This document shows positions 62,744 to 64,000 of a DNA stretch of 64,000 bases, piece by piece. The notes under the pieces were generated by a model that was given only the letters and a program-made list of their open reading frames with translations, did no database searches and was not told the DNA's origin. Position 1 is the first letter of the stretch; every line of letters starts with the position of its first letter. The translations under genes were made by a program, and so were the position numbers. Source of the DNA: Stutzerimonas stutzeri RCH2 (lineage in GTDB: Bacteria > Pseudomonadota > Gammaproteobacteria > Pseudomonadales > Pseudomonadaceae); assembly GCF_000327065.1 (NCBI RefSeq), contig NC_019936.1, forward strand, positions 4,306,001 to 4,370,000. Reading direction: 5' to 3'.

Positions 62744-63664
62744 ATGACTCTGACCGAACTGCGCTACATCGTCACGCTTGCCCAGGAACAGCACTTCGGC
62801 CGTGCCGCCGAACGCTGTCATGTCAGCCAGCCGACCCTCTCGGTCGGCGTGAAAAAGCTCGAGGACGAGCTCGGCGTACTGATCTTCGAACGCACCAAGA
62901 GCGCGGTGCGCCTGACCCCGGTCGGCGAAGGCATCGTGACCCAGGCGCAGAAGGTGCTGGAGCAGGCGCAGAGCATCCGCGAGCTGGCCCAGGTCGGCAA
63001 GAATCAGCTCGCCGCACCACTCAAGGTCGGCGCCATCTACACCGTCGGCCCTTACATGTTCCCGCACCTGATTCCGCAGCTGCATCGCGTGGCGCCGGAC
63101 ATGCCGCTGTACATCGAAGAGAACTTCACCCACATCCTGCGCGACAAGCTGCGCACCGGCGAGCTGGACGCGATCATCGTCGCGCTGCCGTTCCAGGAAG
63201 CCGACGTGCTGACCAAGCCACTCTACGACGAGCCCTTCTACGTGCTGATGCCGGCCGACCATCCGTGGACTGCCAAGGAAACCATCGACGCCGAGATGCT
63301 CAACGACAAGAGCCTGCTGCTGCTCGGCGAAGGCCACTGCTTCCGCGATCAGGTGCTCGAAGCCTGCCCGACCACCCGCAAGGGCGAAGCACCGAGCCAC
63401 ACCACGGTCGAATCCAGCTCGCTGGAAACCATCCGCCACATGGTCGCCTCGGGGCTGGGCGTATCGATCCTGCCGCTGTCGGCGGTGGAGAGCCACCACT
63501 ACTCCCCCGGCGTGCTGGAAATCCGCCCGCTGACGCCGCCGGTACCGTTCCGTACCGTGGCGATCGCCTGGCGCGCCAGCTTCCCGCGGCCGAAGGCCAT
63601 CGAAATCCTCGCCGACTCGATTCGCCTGTGCTCGGTAGGCAAACCGACGGCGGCGAAATCCTGA
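62744..63664 (+). CDS. oxyR: Hydrogen peroxide-sensing LysR regulator OxyR
   Basis: A 306-residue LysR-family activator. The helix-turn-helix is 'QEQHFGRAAERCHVSQPTLSVGVKKLEDELGV'. The redox pair is intact, with Cys at residues 199 and 208 in 'GEGHCFRDQVLEAC', the positions that form the disulfide in E. coli OxyR. The ATG at 62744 gives the usual start 'MTLTELRYIVTLAQEQHFG'. Oxidised OxyR turns on catalase and alkyl hydroperoxide reductase genes. recG follows 4 bp later, the normal pseudomonad arrangement. Confidence 0.95.
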   Translation: MTLTELRYIVTLAQEQHFGRAAERCHVSQPTLSVGVKKLEDELGVLIFERTKSAVRLTPVGEGIVTQAQKVLEQAQSIRELAQVGKNQLAAPLKVGAIYTVGPYMFPHLIPQLHRVAPDMPLYIEENFTHILRDKLRTGELDAIIVALPFQEADVLTKPLYDEPFYVLMPADHPWTAKETIDAEMLNDKSLLLLGEGHCFRDQVLEACPTTRKGEAPSHTTVESSSLETIRHMVASGLGVSILPLSAVESHHYSPGVLEIRPLTPPVPFRTVAIAWRASFPRPKAIEILADSIRLCSVGKPTAAKS

Positions 63665-63668
63665 GGCC

Positions 63669-64000
63669 ATGAGCGAACTGGCGACCGTTCCGGTCACCGC
63701 ACTCAAGGGCGTCGGCGCCGCACTGGCCGAGAAGCTCGCTAGGGTCGGCCTGGAAACCCTGCAGGACGTGCTCTTCCACCTGCCGCTGCGCTACCAGGAC
63801 CGCACCCGCGTGGTGCCGATTGGTGCACTGCGACCGGGGCAGGACGCGGTGATCGAAGGCGTCGTATCCGGCGCCGATATCGTCATGGGCCGCCGCCGCA
63901 GCCTGCTGGTGCGCCTGCAGGATGGCAGCGGCACCCTCAGCCTGCGCTTCTACCACTTCAGCCAGGCGCAGAAGGAAGCCATGAAGCGCGGCACCCAGCT
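63669..64000 (+). CDS. recG: ATP-dependent DNA helicase RecG, N-terminal part
   Basis: The first ~110 residues of RecG run off the right edge. The N-terminus 'LATVPVTALKGVGAALAEKLARVGLETLQDVLFHLPLRYQDRT' and the wedge-domain strand 'SLLVRLQDGSGTLSLRFYHFSQAQ' are family signatures. RecG remodels stalled forks and Holliday junctions. The helicase motifs are outside the window. Confidence 0.93.
   Translation, partial: MSELATVPVTALKGVGAALAEKLARVGLETLQDVLFHLPLRYQDRTRVVPIGALRPGQDAVIEGVVSGADIVMGRRRSLLVRLQDGSGTLSLRFYHFSQAQKEAMKRGTQ

Overview
The window is GC-rich and reads as a Pseudomonas-type gammaproteobacterial chromosome, most likely Stutzerimonas/Pseudomonas. Supporting signs are the oxyR-recG pair at the right edge, a DctB/DctD two-component pair, an ECF42-type sigma factor module, -24/-12 (sigma-54) promoters with a FleQ-like activator, and GC-rich intergenic hairpin repeats of pseudomonad type. 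Species assignment is inference; no rRNA or other marker is present.

Layout. (1) 1-19.3 kb is mixed housekeeping and accessory content: the end of a cyclopropane-fatty-acid synthase, a SulP transporter with a tandem universal stress protein, an HD-GYP c-di-GMP phosphodiesterase, dctB-dctD, a short decayed stretch, an ECF42 sigma/YCII/SnoaL operon, a TonB siderophore receptor with a PepSY membrane protein and a tiny membrane protein, an acyl-CoA dehydrogenase translationally coupled to a large hybrid histidine kinase, and an exported lactonase. (2) 19.34-55.36 kb is one uninterrupted, apparently complete flagellar locus. Its gene content is that of the lateral (Flag-2/laf) systems of Vibrio, Aeromonas and E. 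coli, not of the primary polar system of pseudomonads. (3) 55.4-64 kb holds a PilZ protein, a small acidic protein, a heme-oxygenase-like iron enzyme with an NPPY methyltransferase, an AEC transporter, a small membrane protein, a Zn-dependent dehydrogenase, an SDR protein, oxyR and the start of recG.

The flagellar locus has five blocks: flgBCDEFGHIJKL-lafW (minus strand); flgA, lafA flagellin, lafZ and a small membrane partner (plus); fliD-fliS-lafX-fliK-fliL-lafS-lafT-lafU (minus); lafK-fliEFGHIJ followed by flgM-flgN (minus); and fliMNP-fliQR-flhBA (plus). I see a consensus -24/-12 promoter before fliD, a good one before flgB, a weaker one before lafK, and a sigma-28-like promoter before flgMN. 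This suggests LafK with sigma-54 drives the middle genes, and LafS (sigma-28), restrained by FlgM, drives late genes. Stators (LafT/LafU), cap, chaperones, hook-length control and the export gate are all present. No che genes, fliO, flhF or fleN lie in the locus.

Points that stand out: FliM lacks the N-terminal CheY-binding motif; FlgJ carries a lytic-transglycosylase (SLT) domain instead of the usual GH73 domain; LafZ is a ToxR-like membrane regulator followed by an overlapping ToxS-like gene of unknown family; and fliP and fliQ are split by an 875-bp gene-free insert made of ~220-bp inverted arms around a 99-bp MITE-like element with perfect 10-bp terminal inverted repeats, a degenerate relative of which lies near 58.7 kb.
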